Assembly: GCA_031761405.1 (NCBI GenBank)
Contig: JASEVX010000007.1
Span: forward strand, 58,859,803 to 58,923,802
DNA from: Serripes groenlandicus
Lineage: Eukaryota; Mollusca; Bivalvia; Cardiida; Cardiidae
Direction of reading: 5' to 3'
DNA length: 64,000 nt
The translations under genes and the position numbers were made by a program. Within the stretch, counting starts at the first letter, position 1; each line of letters opens with the position of its first letter. The notes under the pieces are model-generated. The model did not search any database and had not been told where the DNA came from. It saw only the letters and a program-made list of their open reading frames with translations. Positions 27,301 to 42,300 of the stretch are shown here, piece after piece.

Positions 27301-30300
27301 CAAGGTCAAAAATGTTGGTACTGACAGAAAGGTCATGTCACAAGGAATACACATGTGAAATATGGTAGCCGTACCTGTTATGGTTCAAAAGTAATGGCCA
27401 AGGCTAAAGTTTTTTTCGAGAATGGCAACATCTAGGTCAAAGGTCAAGGTCGCAAGGTCAAAAATGTTGGCACTGACAGAAAGGTCATGTCACAAGGAAT
27501 AAACATGTGAAATATGGTAGCCGTACCTGTTATGGTTCAAAAGTAATGGCCAAGGTTAAAGTTTTTTTCGAGAATGGCAACATCTAGGTCAAAGGTCAAG
27601 GTCGCAAGGTCAAAAATGTTGGTACTGACAGAAAGGTCATGTCACAAGGAATACACATGTGAAATATGGTAGCTGTACCTGTTATGGTTCAAAAGTAGTG
27701 GTCAAGGTTAAAGTTGTTTTCGTGCAGACAGACAGACAGACGTGCAGACAGGCCACAAACTATATGCCCACCGAATCTATGATTCCGGGGGCATAAAAAT
27801 CGAATACATATGTATATTTAAAGGATACTATATGACAGTGCTGCCATCTACATGAGAAGCTTGCATGAGTAATTTCCCTTCATTACATTCATCTATTATA
27901 CTTGGTATGCGGGGTTTACCTCCCTTTTGTATGTTGAGACTAGATGTGGGTTTGACTGGAGATTTACGGTATTTCAACAAAGTTTCTTTTCTAGAATCTC
28001 CATAATACCGTACGGTAACTGATTTATCATGTCCCTGATCCAAGTTCTTCTGTCTTTGGTTTGATCTGGAATGTAAGAGAAAAGAAGGCATTTAACCCTT
28101 TGGCATATGCATTTGCTTATAATGAGCAATTTCTCCAATTGCCACATTCATTGTTTTTAACTCTATTAAAGATTCATAATTTTCCACAGATTTTGCATAT
28201 TTTCAAAGCTGTCCGCTTCAGATTACTTGTTTGTGGGATAGAGTTATGCTACAGAATATACATATGCAAAATAAAAGCAACCATGCACTTACATATTATA
28301 CATGAAAACAAAAGAAGGCAGTTTTGAAAACGTCTTTCCAATTATTTGGATGATGTGTAATGCCACTTTCCATAGTGTATCGTGTAAATGTTTCCAAAAG
28401 TGATTACAATTTGCAAGTATTGCAAGTTTAGCTTAACCCTTTCCCTCATACGACAATTCTGATGCAGACAACTTTTAACATATTTTGTCAAAAATAGAAA
28501 ATCTCTATATTTATGACTAAAAGTGGTAAACATTGTGGCAAAAGGAGAAATTGCTAGTTTTGAGCAATTTCTTCTTTTGTCACTATGTTTTCAAAAAGCC
28601 ATATGCTGCAGAGGCGTCAAAAAGCATCTATATCAGGGAAAGGGTTAACAACAGTCCATCAAACAAAATGCTATCCCTACAAGCTTAAGTGCAAAGGAGA
28701 GAATTTGCTGCTACATTATTAACCCTATCCCACCTGTAGACGCATTTTGACTTTTGAAAACATTGTGGCCAAAGGTGAAATTGCTCATGATGAGTAATTT
28801 CATCTTTGGCCACAATGTTTTCACTTTAATTTAACAATTAAGCTATCTGTCATGGAGATTTTCAGGTTTTTGTCACTATGTTTTCAAAGCCTTCTGCTAC
28901 AGTTTGTTGTATATGAGAAAGGGTTAAATGTCTTTGGAATAACTGAGCGGTGACTGAAATTTGCAACCTGTCACGCCAAAGCCAGTCTTGTGTATCTTGT
29001 ATCCTAATCCCAAAGTTCAAGTTACATGCTCCTTTCTCAATTGCTTCGGGTGGAGAACATATTACACTTGAAACAAAATGTCTGGGGATATCATTCGGTT
29101 ATAAAGAGCTTCTTATCAATTGGTTATCATATACAACTGTTTTACTTATATGTCATCATGATAAACCACTTTTGACAAGTTTCTTATGAAAATAGGAGAA
29201 ATTTGTTCTTTTTCCACCATTTTTTCAACTTTGTTTTCCACTTTGTATCTAAGTGATATATCAAACTTTACTTCAGACATTTTCAAATCAAACTTTTCTT
29301 AAAATATCATATCAGTTAACCCTTTCCCACATACGACAAATCTGCAGCAGACGACTTTGAAAACATCTTGGCAAAAAGGTGAAAAATCTCCATAAAAGAT
29401 AGCTTAATTGTTAATTAAAGTTGAAAACATTGTGGCCAAAGGAGAAATTACTCATCATCAGCAATTTCACATTTGGCCACAATGTTTTGAAAAGTTGTCA
29501 AAATGCTTCTGCAGGTGGGAAAAGGTTAAACAATAAAGTTATAAATACACTGGAGAAGTGATGAGAGCCAAGCGAGTTACTTACATATCTTTCATACATT
29601 CTTGAAGTCTTGCGATACAATACTCCAGCACTGTGTTTTGATCTACCTCCTCTTGCCTTCCCTTTAACATGATCCAACCTATCAAAAACAACAAGACAGT
29701 CAAAATCATTTCTCATTGCAGCACACAAAATATAAATGTCACCCCTCAGACAGCAATTGCAGCCCTAGTAGTAGACGACTTATGAAAACTTTGAAGGAAA
29801 AGAAAAATTTCAACATAGTATATTAAACCTTTCCAACATATAGGAATTTGTTGATGCATCTACAGCAGACAGCTTTTGAAAACATTGTGGCAAAAGGAGA
29901 AATTACTCATAATTGGAAGTTTATCCATTTGCCACAATTTGTCAACTCTATAACATAACGAGACTTGCATTTGCTTTGAAATAAATTTACAAATTTTTAA
30001 TTGCTTTAATATATATTTTTATTATAATACACTAGGGCAAATACATGACTTAATATGGTATGTTGATGTGACTGAAATATGCAAGCAATTTCTACTTTTG
30101 TCACACAGTTTTCAACTTTTTTCAGTAACTATACCTACAATAATAGAGATTTTCCATAGTTTTTAGTAAACATTTTTGAAGTCGTCTGCTTCAGATTTGT
30201 TGTATGTGGGAAAGGGTTAAAGTTATGTTATCTGGCAAATGGGTGTATACTACATAGTACAATATACCATCAACAATAAAATAAAATGCCATTTGTCGTA

Positions 30301-33300
30301 ATTGATGTAATACTTGATTAAAGTACCTGTGTTTAAAGTGCTTCCATGGTGCATGTTTTCAATTGTATGTAATGTCATTATACTACTCCATTACAAATCA
30401 TTCAACCCTTAACCCTTTCCCACCTGCAGACGCATTTTGACGCAATAGCAGCAGATGACCGTTGAAAACATTGTGGCCAAAGGTGAAATTGCTCATGATG
30501 AGCAATTTCCCCTTTGGCCACAATGTTTTCAATTTTATTTAACAATTAAGCCATCTTTTCAGGTTTTTGTCACTATGTTTTCAAAGTCGTCTGCTGCAGA
30601 TTTGTTGTATGTGGGAAAGGTTTAAAATCCAAGCAATGGTCAACATGCAATGAGTGATTTTTCTTACAAGTTAAAGTGATTGATTTCTAATTATAATATT
30701 ACTATACCAATGACCTTCCAAATTAATATAGGATGAATGGAAGCTTACCTTTATCTTCGAAACTTTTGTTGGATAATTGGAAGTTGATGGTTTGCATGTA
30801 TGACAATGGGTTGGCCATGGCTGTAGCTAAAAATAAAACATTACATAACAAGATATTAGCATAGTCATATTGTCAATGTAATGGACATACTAGTCATGCT
30901 TGCCAAATAGTTAATTCTGCACTGAGAAGGTGAACAAATATCAAAGAATGAATGAATACAAATCAATTCAAAAACCACTTTAAATCAGTCTGGAGAACGT
31001 TTGACAGTTTAAAAAATTTTAAAAACTGGATGTAACACAATATTATCTTTTATATCGACGTAACTGTACTTCTAGGATATAAAATGATGCATTTTTCCCT
31101 TAATCCTGTCCCTCATATAGACGCTTTCTGACGCCTCTGCAGCAGACGGCTCTTTGAAAACATAGTGACAAAAGAAGAAATTGCTCAAAACAAGCAATTT
31201 CTCCTTTTGCCACAATGTTTTCCACTTTTAGTCATAGGTTACCCATTCAATTATAGAGATTTTCCATCTTTTGACAAAATATATTGAAAGTCGTCTGCTG
31301 CAGAATTGTTGATTGAGAGAAAGGATTAAACAAATGTGATCCTAAGTCAATTAAACAAGAAGATGAATGACTAGAGTATTATTAAATTAACCCTATATAT
31401 CCCTCATACATATATTAAATCTGCAGCAAACGACACACAAAATATTTAGGCGAAGTGATCGAAAATCTCCATAAATCTAAGTACAATTAAAAGCAATTTT
31501 CCCTTTTGCCAAAATGTTTTCAAAAGTCATTTGCTGCAGATGCCTCAAAATGCGTCTGTGAGTGGAGAGGATTTAATTAGAATAAATATCAATGGGTATT
31601 ATTTTAACCCTTTCCCTCATACGACAATTCTGCAGCAGACGACTTTGAACGTATTTTGTCAGATCTGTGCAATTTCTTCTTTTGTCACTATGTTTTCAAA
31701 ACGCCATCTGCTTTAACCCTTTCCCTCATACGACAATTCTGCAGCAGACGACTTTGAACGTATTTCGTCAAAACATAGAAAATCTCCATAATTGAATGGA
31801 TAACCTATGACAAAAAGTGGAAAACATTGTGGCAAAAGGAGAAATTGCACGTTTTGTGCAACTTCTTCTTTTGGCACTATGTTTTCAAAAAGCCGTCTGC
31901 TGCAGAGGCGTCAGAAAGCGTCTATATGAGGGAATGGGTTTCCACATGAATGTTTTCAAAGTCATCTGCTGCAGGTTTGTTGTATGTGGGAAAGGGTTAA
32001 TTAACCCTTCCCCTCATACGGCAATTCTGCAGTAGACGACTTTGAACGTATTTTGTCAAAAAGTGGAAAAACATTGTGGCAAAAGGAGAAATTGCACATT
32101 TTGTGCAATTTCTTCTTTTGTCACTATGTTTTCAAAAAGCCTTCTGCTGCAGAGGCGTCAGATAGCGTCTATATGAGGGAATGGGTTAAGTCATTTATAG
32201 CAGGATAAGAGGTTAAAGAATGCTAAATTATACAGTAACAGTATTGAAATAATAATTAAAACGAATAAACTTAAATAAAATATTTAAATTCAAATAACAA
32301 GACTTCTTTGAACACTAATTTACAAATATAATTAATGAATAAAACCAGATATAAATAACAAACAAATCAGACATGAACAAAATCATTGAACATTGTTTTG
32401 AAACAAGGATATATATACGTTTGAACTTTTGTAATATTTTGGCGACCATAAAACCTGTGAAAATAAATAATGAAAACCATCACTGTTAACGAGTGTAAAG
32501 ACATGAATATATTTTCTTCTGATCTCCAATCTTTCTTCATTGCACTATATTTAGACTGATCCACATTGAAAGCACTTTAACATGAATTACCATTCTCACC
32601 CAAAACTCTTCGGAGTAACTATTGCCAACTTGCAGATTCATCTGCGTGAGTGAGACATTGTGGCAAAAGAACAAATTCTAAATTTTCCATCTATGTTATA
32701 TTGTAATTTGCTTAATCCTTTCCCACATACAGTTGCTTTCTGATGTTGACGACTTTTGAAGTTTTTGTGGTTAAAGGAGTAATTTCTCCTTTCATTGAAA
32801 GAGAGGCCTTATCCCTTCCCCATATACAACAAATCTGCAGCAGAAGACTTTGAAAACATAGTGACAAAAACATGAAAAGTCTCCATAAAAGATAGCTTAA
32901 TTGTTAAATAAAGTTGAAAACATTGTATAATGAGCAATTTCACCTTTGGCAACAATGTTTTCAAAAGTCGCCTGCTGCTATTGCATCAAAATGTGTGAAA
33001 GGGTTTAAAATAGTTCCCATATATTTTTTACTAAATGATTTCTAAGTCATCTGCTGCAGATTTGCTGTATGTGGGAAAGGGTAAATGTACATATCCAACT
33101 GAAAATATTGTAATAAATGTTCTGTAAAGTAAAATAAAAAAGAAAGGTATTAGCACTTTGGTTGGTTAGTAAACATTGTGCATTAGCAGAGAGCTGGTTA
33201 AGTGGTGTAGGTAGTTCAAATTAAACATAAAGCTGCTACTTCAATATTGTTCTTTCACTTTGAATTTGAAAATAGAAATATCCAACAAGGTCGTTACTAG

Positions 33301-36300
33301 AGTGCCATTTGGTCCTGCAATGCTCTCCAGAACTGCTACCATGAAGTTGTTACCATGTTTTGAGCAATTGAACAATTCTTGAAGATTATGGTGGAGGGCC
33401 ACTCTTGGAACATGTTGGCCTGGTGGCCATGTTTTTGAACGAATCACATGGTTGTTTTTAGGTTACCCAAGTAATATTTCTGCCAAATTATTTTCAGTTT
33501 CAGGAGCAGAGCAAAAGAGTTTTAAGAAGTTATGTCATTTTAGTCCCTTTCTGATGCTACACGTCATTGCAATATTTTTTAAATCATCAAAATAGCTTGG
33601 TTCAAAGGTTCAAATTCATTCTACCACTGTTGAGATACTGTCTGTTGGCCATGCTTTTAAACCAATCAATATGGCTTTTACACTTTTAAAAGAGGGTTAC
33701 CTTATCTTAATGTTGCAACCAACAGCGCTCTAAATAGAAATTATTTTTTTTGAACAATTTAGAAAAGGGAACTACAAACAATGGAAGATTCCTATGAAGT
33801 TTGCTTGACATTTGCATTCCCACCTCACAACAGACAGAGGGTGATCACAGAACCTCAATTTGAGCTCAGTAATCGAGGGCTTGGCGTGAAACGGTTGTAA
33901 CTTAAATTGGTATTTTTTTACCAAGGTTTAAATCACCTCGCCATTAAGTCTTTATAAGCATTAAATCATTTTACTTGGTAAACAATGGAAATTTAGGTGC
34001 CATTGCTCGTTCTGAGCAATGGCACCTAAATTTGCATTGTTTACAAAGGGGTCAAAATTGCCCCTAAACCAGGGTTTTCAAAATAGGATTTTAGTTACAA
34101 CCGTTTCACGCCAAGCCCTCGAGTTGATGTAGTTATGGTAAATGAGATCAATACAAAATGATTATATATTGATTGCATATGATTGCAAATGTATACATGT
34201 TCACTTTTTTACTCTTTCCAAAATACAGTCAAATGCAGCAGTTGACTTTTGAAAACCTTGATGCAAAAGGAGAAATTGTTCATAATGAGCAATGTCACCT
34301 TTTGCCACGATGTTTTCAACTCTAACTAATAATTTAACACTAATTTAGTTTACATATTGTTTGACAATATGTCAATATCATCTGCAGCAGATCTTTTGTA
34401 TGTTGGAAAAGGTTAACAAATTCTTACTCACTGTTTCTCATGCTGTTTAACCTATTACTGTTGTGAAAATTTTATTAATACATTGAAGGAAATGTGCATT
34501 TTTTTTTTTTTAATTTTTCCTTCCGTGTTTATGTTGGAAAACTGATAATCATATATATTCTAACATGATTAAAAGGTTGTTAATATATTAATAAGGGGTT
34601 TCCATGGTAACCAAGACTAGGAAACTCACAGCGTGCTTCAGAAGGCGTTTCAGCGATCAACGAATAATCATCTCGATAGCGGCGTGACTGGCCAGAGGCT
34701 GCAAATACAGCAAAAACATCTAATGTGCAAACTACTGACTACGATAAAACAACATCTGTGGCTGAAAGATAGCAGCAATCAATTTCTTAAAGATAGCTAT
34801 ATAAACAAGAGCTGTCGGAGGACAGCATGCTCGACTTTGTTGTGCTTGCCAATAAAACAAAACTTGTTTGGGTGATAGAGAAAACATAACCAAGTACTTT
34901 ATCATATTATTTATAAGCAAAGTACTTTATAAGTCGAAAAAGAGTCATAATTCTTACAAAAACCTTTACTGAATTATGCACTCTTGGCTGTTGGTGGAGG
35001 TAATGATGGTAAAAAGATGTTTGTAAGTGTTAAAGCTATATCTCTAATTGTTTTGAAAAAAATTGATTTGGTATGAATAAATCAACCAAAATTATAAATC
35101 GAAAAAGGGCCATAATTCTTAAACAAAACTTGACAGATTTATGTACCCTTGTCTGTTGATGGAGGTAATGATGATACATAAATATTGTAAGTGTATAAGC
35201 TAAATCACTGATTTTTTTTTAAAAAAAGAGGGGTGGTACGAAAAACTTTATGTTATGTACTCTTGTCTGTTGCTGAAGGTAATGATGGTGAAAAAGTGTT
35301 GTAAGTTTCAAAGCAATATACGTAATGGTTTTGAAGATAAGTAAATTGGTACAAAAAACTTAACCAAAATTCTAAATAACAAGAGGGCCAAGATGGCCCT
35401 AAATCGATCACCTAATTGATAGTAAATTAGTAGCAAATATTTAACTGCAAATATCTTGGAAAATTTTATCAGGGAATGCAAATGAAACTGCAAAGGAGTG
35501 GACACTTCTCAAGAAACAGCTTATCAGTAAAGGCCATTTATATCTTGAAATCTAACAAGAACTTTAATAAGAATGGAATTATAAAGTTTTTGTCATTTTG
35601 CACCTTTCCTGATGCCGCCTTGCTGCCCTGTTTTTCAACGAAATCAATATGGCTTCAACAGTTTATTTAGAGGGTCACTTAAGGAACATTTCTACCAAAT
35701 TATCTTGCAATCGCACAAGTAGATTATGGAGGAAAAGGATTTTAAAATTTGGGTATTTTTCTCACTTTCTGATGCCGCAGCAACCAAAGTTATCAATGGA
35801 ATTTAAATCTTTGAACAATTTTGAAAGAGGACCACCAAAGGAACATTCTTGTGATGTTTTGTGGAAATTGGTCTATTGGAATGGTAGGAGTTGGTTGTCA
35901 TTTGTAGCTAAAAGTTCAATTTACCCTTTTTGTGACGACGCCTGGTTGATATGATTGTGTAACCAATCAAAACGGCTTAAACAAATTAAATAGAGGATCA
36001 TTACAGTAAGATTCGTATTATATTTTCTTAAAATCAGACAAACACTTTCATAAATCAAAGCGCTGAAGGCACTGCATTTGTTTGGGTACATAAAACTGTT
36101 CAACGGCCAGGGAAGAAGACAGTGCAATTTAAGAATACAACATTACAAATTTCTACGTAGTTACAAGGGAATCTATGTTTTTGCACTTCCTGTAATGATT
36201 TAAAGGTCCCCTTTGAATAAGGAAGTGTATTTATTTAGTCTAAATTTCTGTTGTTTTTAGAACTGTAGGGGTGATTACTGGGTATCCCCTATTGATTGAG

Positions 36301-39300
36301 ATATATTTTCTTTCCGCCTATATTTGATTTAGTTGACTTGTAGAATGCGTAAAACTGTAAAAGAATATCTCAGCGTGGTCGAAAGTCCCAGTCGTTAATT
36401 AATTAAGCAATGATTAAATATTTAAGGATGCGATCTTAGGCACCCCAAACAAATAACATTGGCGAAAAGGGAGCAACATTTATAAATTGCACTGTATTCA
36501 ACCAGTTAAAAATGCACAAAAAGAAGATAACTACTATTTATATTTTGTCTGTCATCTGACAGTCAAGCAGGTAAGTCTCCAGGGCAAGAAATGTGGATGC
36601 TTGTAGAGCCTTCGACGGAAACAAACCTTTTTCATACCAGAGAACTCCCAGGAACGCTACAGAATCTGTGTACTTTTTTTATTTATAAAATCTTTATAGA
36701 ACCTTACACGGGTTTTTATTAAAAATTTATTAAAATTTAAATACGGCATGGAACTTATCTTTGTATTGCATTTTAATACATTTATAAAATTATTGTATAA
36801 GTGTTTATTTTTTGTATCGCATGATCTATAATAACTTAAATACAGAAAACCTATGTTATTTATTTCAATAAAGGGAGGTAATTCTACAAAAACATAAGAA
36901 ATCACTATTTCGAGCGACTTACTCCGTCAAGTTTTCGCAGTTTACATTTTACTTCCGATTACTTCCCTTTATACATGAAACTGAAGAGAAAGCTTTAAGA
37001 CTTTCAATAGACATATATTTGAGATACGTTTTCAAAATATTTCTTATTTTTGTTTATTTCACTTGTTTATGTGTCCGAAGATTTGCTCTATATTCTATAG
37101 CGTCAGCATTTTCCCACTATATTGCATTTGTCCGCATTTTCCCTCTATAATATATGTGTCCGCAGATCGCGTCCGCACTTTAGACCCTCCCCCCATACCG
37201 TTGTATTTATAAATAGAATTCGACGATCACGATTTCTCTGCAAATGTGTTACTCTCATTTTAAATGCATTTTATGACGCACATATTTGTTTTTTTAATTC
37301 TTTATACTATATTTATATGGCCGACAAGGCACAAAGAAAATATTTTCAATTCTGTTTTTATCTACATTTTCAATGCGTGATTGAAAATTCAAATACCGTA
37401 TCTGGAGCTTAAATCGGAAATAGTTTTCCCTGTAGCAGTTCACTCATTGAGATTTATAAATCTCTCCGCGTTCTTGTTTTAAAATACAATGTTTCATTTT
37501 ATTTCCAAATTCTCTTTGAATATAAGAACCACATAAGAAAACAAAGACGATATAAATATATCATTATTTCAAAAATCGTGATACATTTGAAAAGTAAGAG
37601 CAAGTATTGAGTACTACTTTCACGCGTATGAAATTCATGGAATTTTCGATAAGACGTATGGCTTCAGAATTGCAGCAACTAAATTTGTTTGTTCCAAACA
37701 AATAAAAATGGAATTTTCAAATTTTGTCATTTTGCCCCTTTTCTGATGCCGCCTGACTGCCATGTTTTTCGACCAATCAGTATGGCTTGAACACATTTTA
37801 TAGAGGGTCACCCAAGGAACATTTCTACCAAATTATATTTGAATCTGACAGGCAGATTCGGAGGAGAAGATTTTTAAAGTTTGGACATTAAATCGATCAC
37901 CTGATTGATAGTGTATGGTGAGTGTAAGGAACGACAACTCTGCGAAGGAGATTGCCCTTGCATAATACTCTGCCAAGTGTTACCTCCCTTAGACCATCAA
38001 TCTAATAACCATATGTCATTTGAAGCAAAAAGTTAATTTTACTCCTTTTCTGATGCTGCTTGGTTGCTATGCCTTTCAACAAATCAATATGGCTTGACAA
38101 AGTATGTAGATGATCAATGAAAGAACATTTCTACAAAACTATCTTTAAATCAGACAAGCACTTTTATAAGGATACTTTATTAAAGTATTGTCATTTTGCC
38201 CCTTTTTTGATGCCGCCTGACTGCCATGTTTTTCGACCAATCAGTATGGCTTGAACAATTTTTATAGAGGGTCACCCAAGGAACATTTCTACCAAATTAT
38301 ATTTGAATCTGACAGGCAGATTCGGAGGAGAAGATTTTCAAAGTTTGGACATTTTGTCCCCTTTCTGATGCCGCAGCAACCAAAGTTCTCAATGGAATTT
38401 AAATCTTTGAACAACTTTGAAAGAGGCCAACCAGAGGAACAGTCCTGTGATGTTTCACGAAAATTGTCCTTGGAGTTTGGGAGGAGTTGATGTTTAAAGC
38501 TAAAAGTTAACACCGGACGGACGACGGACGACGGACAAAAAGTGATCAGAATAGCTCACCTTCAGCCTTCGGCTAAGGTGATCTAAAAAAGGGCCAGAAT
38601 TCTTACAAAAATCTTGACAGAGTTATGTACTCTTGTCTGTTGATGGAGGTAACGATGTTGAAAAAGTGTTGTAAGTTTCAAAGCAATATCTGTAATGGTT
38701 TTGAAAAAAAGTAAATTGGTACAAAAAACTTAACCAAAATTCTAAGTAAAAAACAGGCAATAATTCTTACAAAAACCTTGACAGATTTATGCACTCTTGC
38801 CTGTTGATGGAGGTAATGCTGATGAAAAAGTGTTGTAAGTTTCAAAGCAATATCTGTAACGGTTTTGAAAAAAAGTAAATTGGTACAAAAAACTAAGTCG
38901 AAAAAAAAGGGCCGTAATTCTTACAAAAATCTAGACAGAGTTATGTACTCCTATCTGTTGATAGAGTTAATGATGGTGAATAAGTGTTGTAAGTAGCCAT
39001 TTCTGTAATTGTTTTGAAAATAATATTGTCTGTTGATGCAGGTAATGATGGTGAATAAGTGTTGTAAGTTTCAAAGAAAAAAAAAAAATTTTTTTGACAA
39101 AAAAGGGAATTGGTACAAAAACCTTAACTATAGTGTGACACCTGAACGCCGATGCTGAGGCGAGTAGTATAGCTAGCCTTTTCTTCTAAAAGTCGAGCTA
39201 AAAATGAATATTGTTATATCATGAGAGTAAAATTGTCTAAGCTGAAAATTAACATAACTTGAAGTGATTGGTAATTTTATTAACCATCTCCTTAACCCTT

Positions 39301-42300
39301 TCCCTCATATAGATGCTTTCTGACGCCTCTGCAGCAGACTGCTTTTAGAAAACATAGTGACAAAAGAAGAAATTGCACAAAACGTGCAATTTCTCCTTTT
39401 GCCACCATGTTTTCTACTTTAAGTCATAGGTTATCCATTCAATTATAGAGATGTTCTATTTTTCCAACAATGTTTTCTACTGTCTAAAAAAAATACAGGT
39501 ACTTTCCTCTTTTCCTTAAAATCTTGCATATACATCTCTTTTCAGATATTTCCAATTTCCAAAGAGTCCAAAATTTGGATAAGCACTAGGTTAACTTTAT
39601 TGCTGCAGATTTCTTGTATGTGGGAAATGGTTTAAAAAGAGTTTTAATGTTTTTTACAAGTAAACGCATTAGTAAATGGCTTACTTAATACATATATAAC
39701 CTTTATTTCTTTAGATATACAGATGCTTTTCTATGAGATGAAGAATTGAATGTAACATGTCATCAAAAGTTGTTGAGCATTAATCCTTTTATTTAACCAT
39801 TTTTTCTACATGTAGCATGTCATCTGCAGCAGATGGCTTTGACAGTTTCCAAGCAAACATATGTAAATTCTATGTATATGCAAGTTCAATTATTGAATGA
39901 TGTTGAAAACATTGTGGCAAATGTTGTCTGCTGCAGAGGCATCAGAATGCGTCTATATGTGGGAAAGGGTTAATACAAACAACTTTTTTCTTGTCCTTTA
40001 ACCCTTTCCTACTTACAACAAATCTGTAGCAGACGGCTTTGAAAACAACAAGGAAATATTTGGGAAAATGTCTATCAGGGAAAGTTTAATTATTGAAAAG
40101 TGTTGAAAACATTGTGGCAAAAGACAAAGTTTCTACTTTTGTCACAATGTTTTCAAAAGTCTTCTGCTGTCAGAGGCGTCAGAAAGCATCTAAGTAAAAG
40201 TAAATACAAATGTTTAACCCTTTCCCATATGTAGACACTTTCTGACGCCTCTGCAGCAAACAACTTTTGAAAACATTGTGACAAAAGAAGAAATTCCTCC
40301 TTTTTCTACAGTGTTTTAGACTCTTTTTGAACAGCAATTGCACTTTCATTTAGGCTTTTCCATTTTTTTACCAAGATGTTTTCAAAGCTGTCTGTGGCAG
40401 AATTGTTGTATGTGGAAAAGGGCTAATTGTATATTTGAATAGTTTGATTGTTCAGCTTGCTTCAACATCATTATCCCTTTCCCGTATTAAACCTCAGTTT
40501 GATCTACTTAATAGGTGTCCAAAGTAAATGTCTCAAGAAATGGAGAAATTGTTCATAATGACACCTCTACATCTCCTATAATATTTTCTTTTCTATATGA
40601 AAATTATTCTTTCTTCCATCTAGATTTTTCTATTCTTTTCTTCCTTAGTAATTTATTCAATCTTTAAATGTCTAAAAAAGGTGTATCAATTAAGTGTTGG
40701 GTTAAAGTCAAGTACTTCCCATCAAATTTCAGTTTTACGTTATGGATTGACATTGGAATTCATCCAAAACAAATAAGATTACATGTTTTGAACTCATAGT
40801 TTTACTTAAAGATTTGATCTTTATTGATTTTGGTATAATTTACATATATCGCCAAATTGATTTCAATATTGAAAAGGTCAAAAATACATTTAACCTCAAC
40901 CCTTCACTTATTGGGACATTTAACCCTTTCCCTCATACAACAATTCTGCAGCAGACGACTTTGAACATATTTTGTCAAAAAATAGAAAATCTCTATATGA
41001 CTAAAAGTGGAAAACATTGTGTCAAAAGGAGAAATTGCTCGTTTTGAGCAATTTCTTCTTTTGTCACTGTGTTTTCATAAAGCCGTCTGCTGCAGAGGCG
41101 TCAGAGAGCATCTATATGAGGGAAAGGGTTAACTTACAAATTCCTACATCTAGAATTGACAATGAGAAGACGAAAATATTTATGCAGTCTTTGATTTTCA
41201 TTTCAGATGACTGAAATGATCCTCATTGTTTTTAAAAGTCTCTGGCATGAGATTTGGGTTAAAATTAATATTTCCCAACATACAGAAAATCTGCAACAAC
41301 TTTGAAAACAAGTCAAGTCAAACATTTGGAATATCTTCATAAATAATAGTTAAATTCCTGAATCGAGTTGAAAACGTTGTGGCAAAAGGAGAAATTGCTC
41401 TTTTCAAAAGTCGTCTGTTGCGGAGGCAGAAGAAAGCACCTGTATGTTGGAAAGGGTTAACGTTAACTGTTCCCCAAAAAGTCTAGAACATTTTAGTTGA
41501 TTTTCCATTAAAAATAAAATCATGAAGAAAAATTCCTAGCTAGATTTAAATGTTAATTTGTCTACGTTGTAATGATGATTCTCTTTCAATACCTAACAAG
41601 ATAAAAAAATATATATATTTAATCACGAAATCTGCATGATTTTCACAATGGTCGTCTCATTATATTTATAAAGGCTGTCAAAACTTAGTTCTGATGAATG
41701 TATATTCATAAATCAACCTTTTGCAATGAATTTTAAGCTCAAGTTCTTTAACATTTTCTTCTTATTTTTTAAGAAAACAGTTTTGAAATAGCGTATTTTG
41801 TTGCGAGTTAAGAACAAAAAAACAAGAGGATCAAAATGGTCGTATATTGCTAACCTGACACACCAGAATTTTAAACAGAAGCCAAAATGCTTGTCACTCT
41901 GGTGGCCATCTTGTGCATTGGGTCAGAACTGTTCAATGCCGCTTGAGTAACATTTTTGAGAAATTCATTGGGCCTGTGTTTTAGATGTTGTTGAAGTACT
42001 TTCCTATAATCTTTACCACTGCAAGCCAATTTGAACACTCATTATGGCTGAACGATTTGAACATTTGTATTAAAGGGATATCTATCCAAGGGAACAAATT
42101 GAGTGTAATTATTTTTAAAATGGGGCCTGTTGTTTCATAGGAAATGTCAATTAAATATTTCTCAGTTTTTAGGTTCTGGCGACCATCTTGGATAGCAGAG
42201 CCGAACCATTTGAAAACTTTTGATAGAGGATAACATAGGAACATCCTTGTAAAAATGCTATGTGTCTAGTGGTTAAGGAAGAGTCTGTTGCTTAAAGATT

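Larger units (their letters stand above)
34804..39203 (+). mobile_element. HINE/Pearl-like element H6, split by H7
   Basis: Starts AACAAGAGCTGTCGGAGGAC with arm 'gctcgactt', and ends 'aagtcgagctaaaaa', which pairs with it. Its units of about 150 bp ('ctcttgtctgttgatggagg', 'gtgttgtaagtttcaaagca') flank the inserted H7 on both sides. Confidence 0.8.

Noticed and set aside
36905..36985. First exon and ETS-type promoter for gene 1
   Set aside because: A minus-strand gtaagt and acttccg motifs look promoter-like, but exons 1 and 2 upstream already join exon 3 in phase, and this segment has no usable start codon.
37122..37412. 96-codon plus-strand frame
   Set aside because: AT-rich, no family features, no splice support, within the unidentified insert.
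39488..39590. Exon between gene 1 exons 2 and 3
   Set aside because: A gtacct donor and an acceptor exist on the minus strand, but the required phase meets a stop codon.
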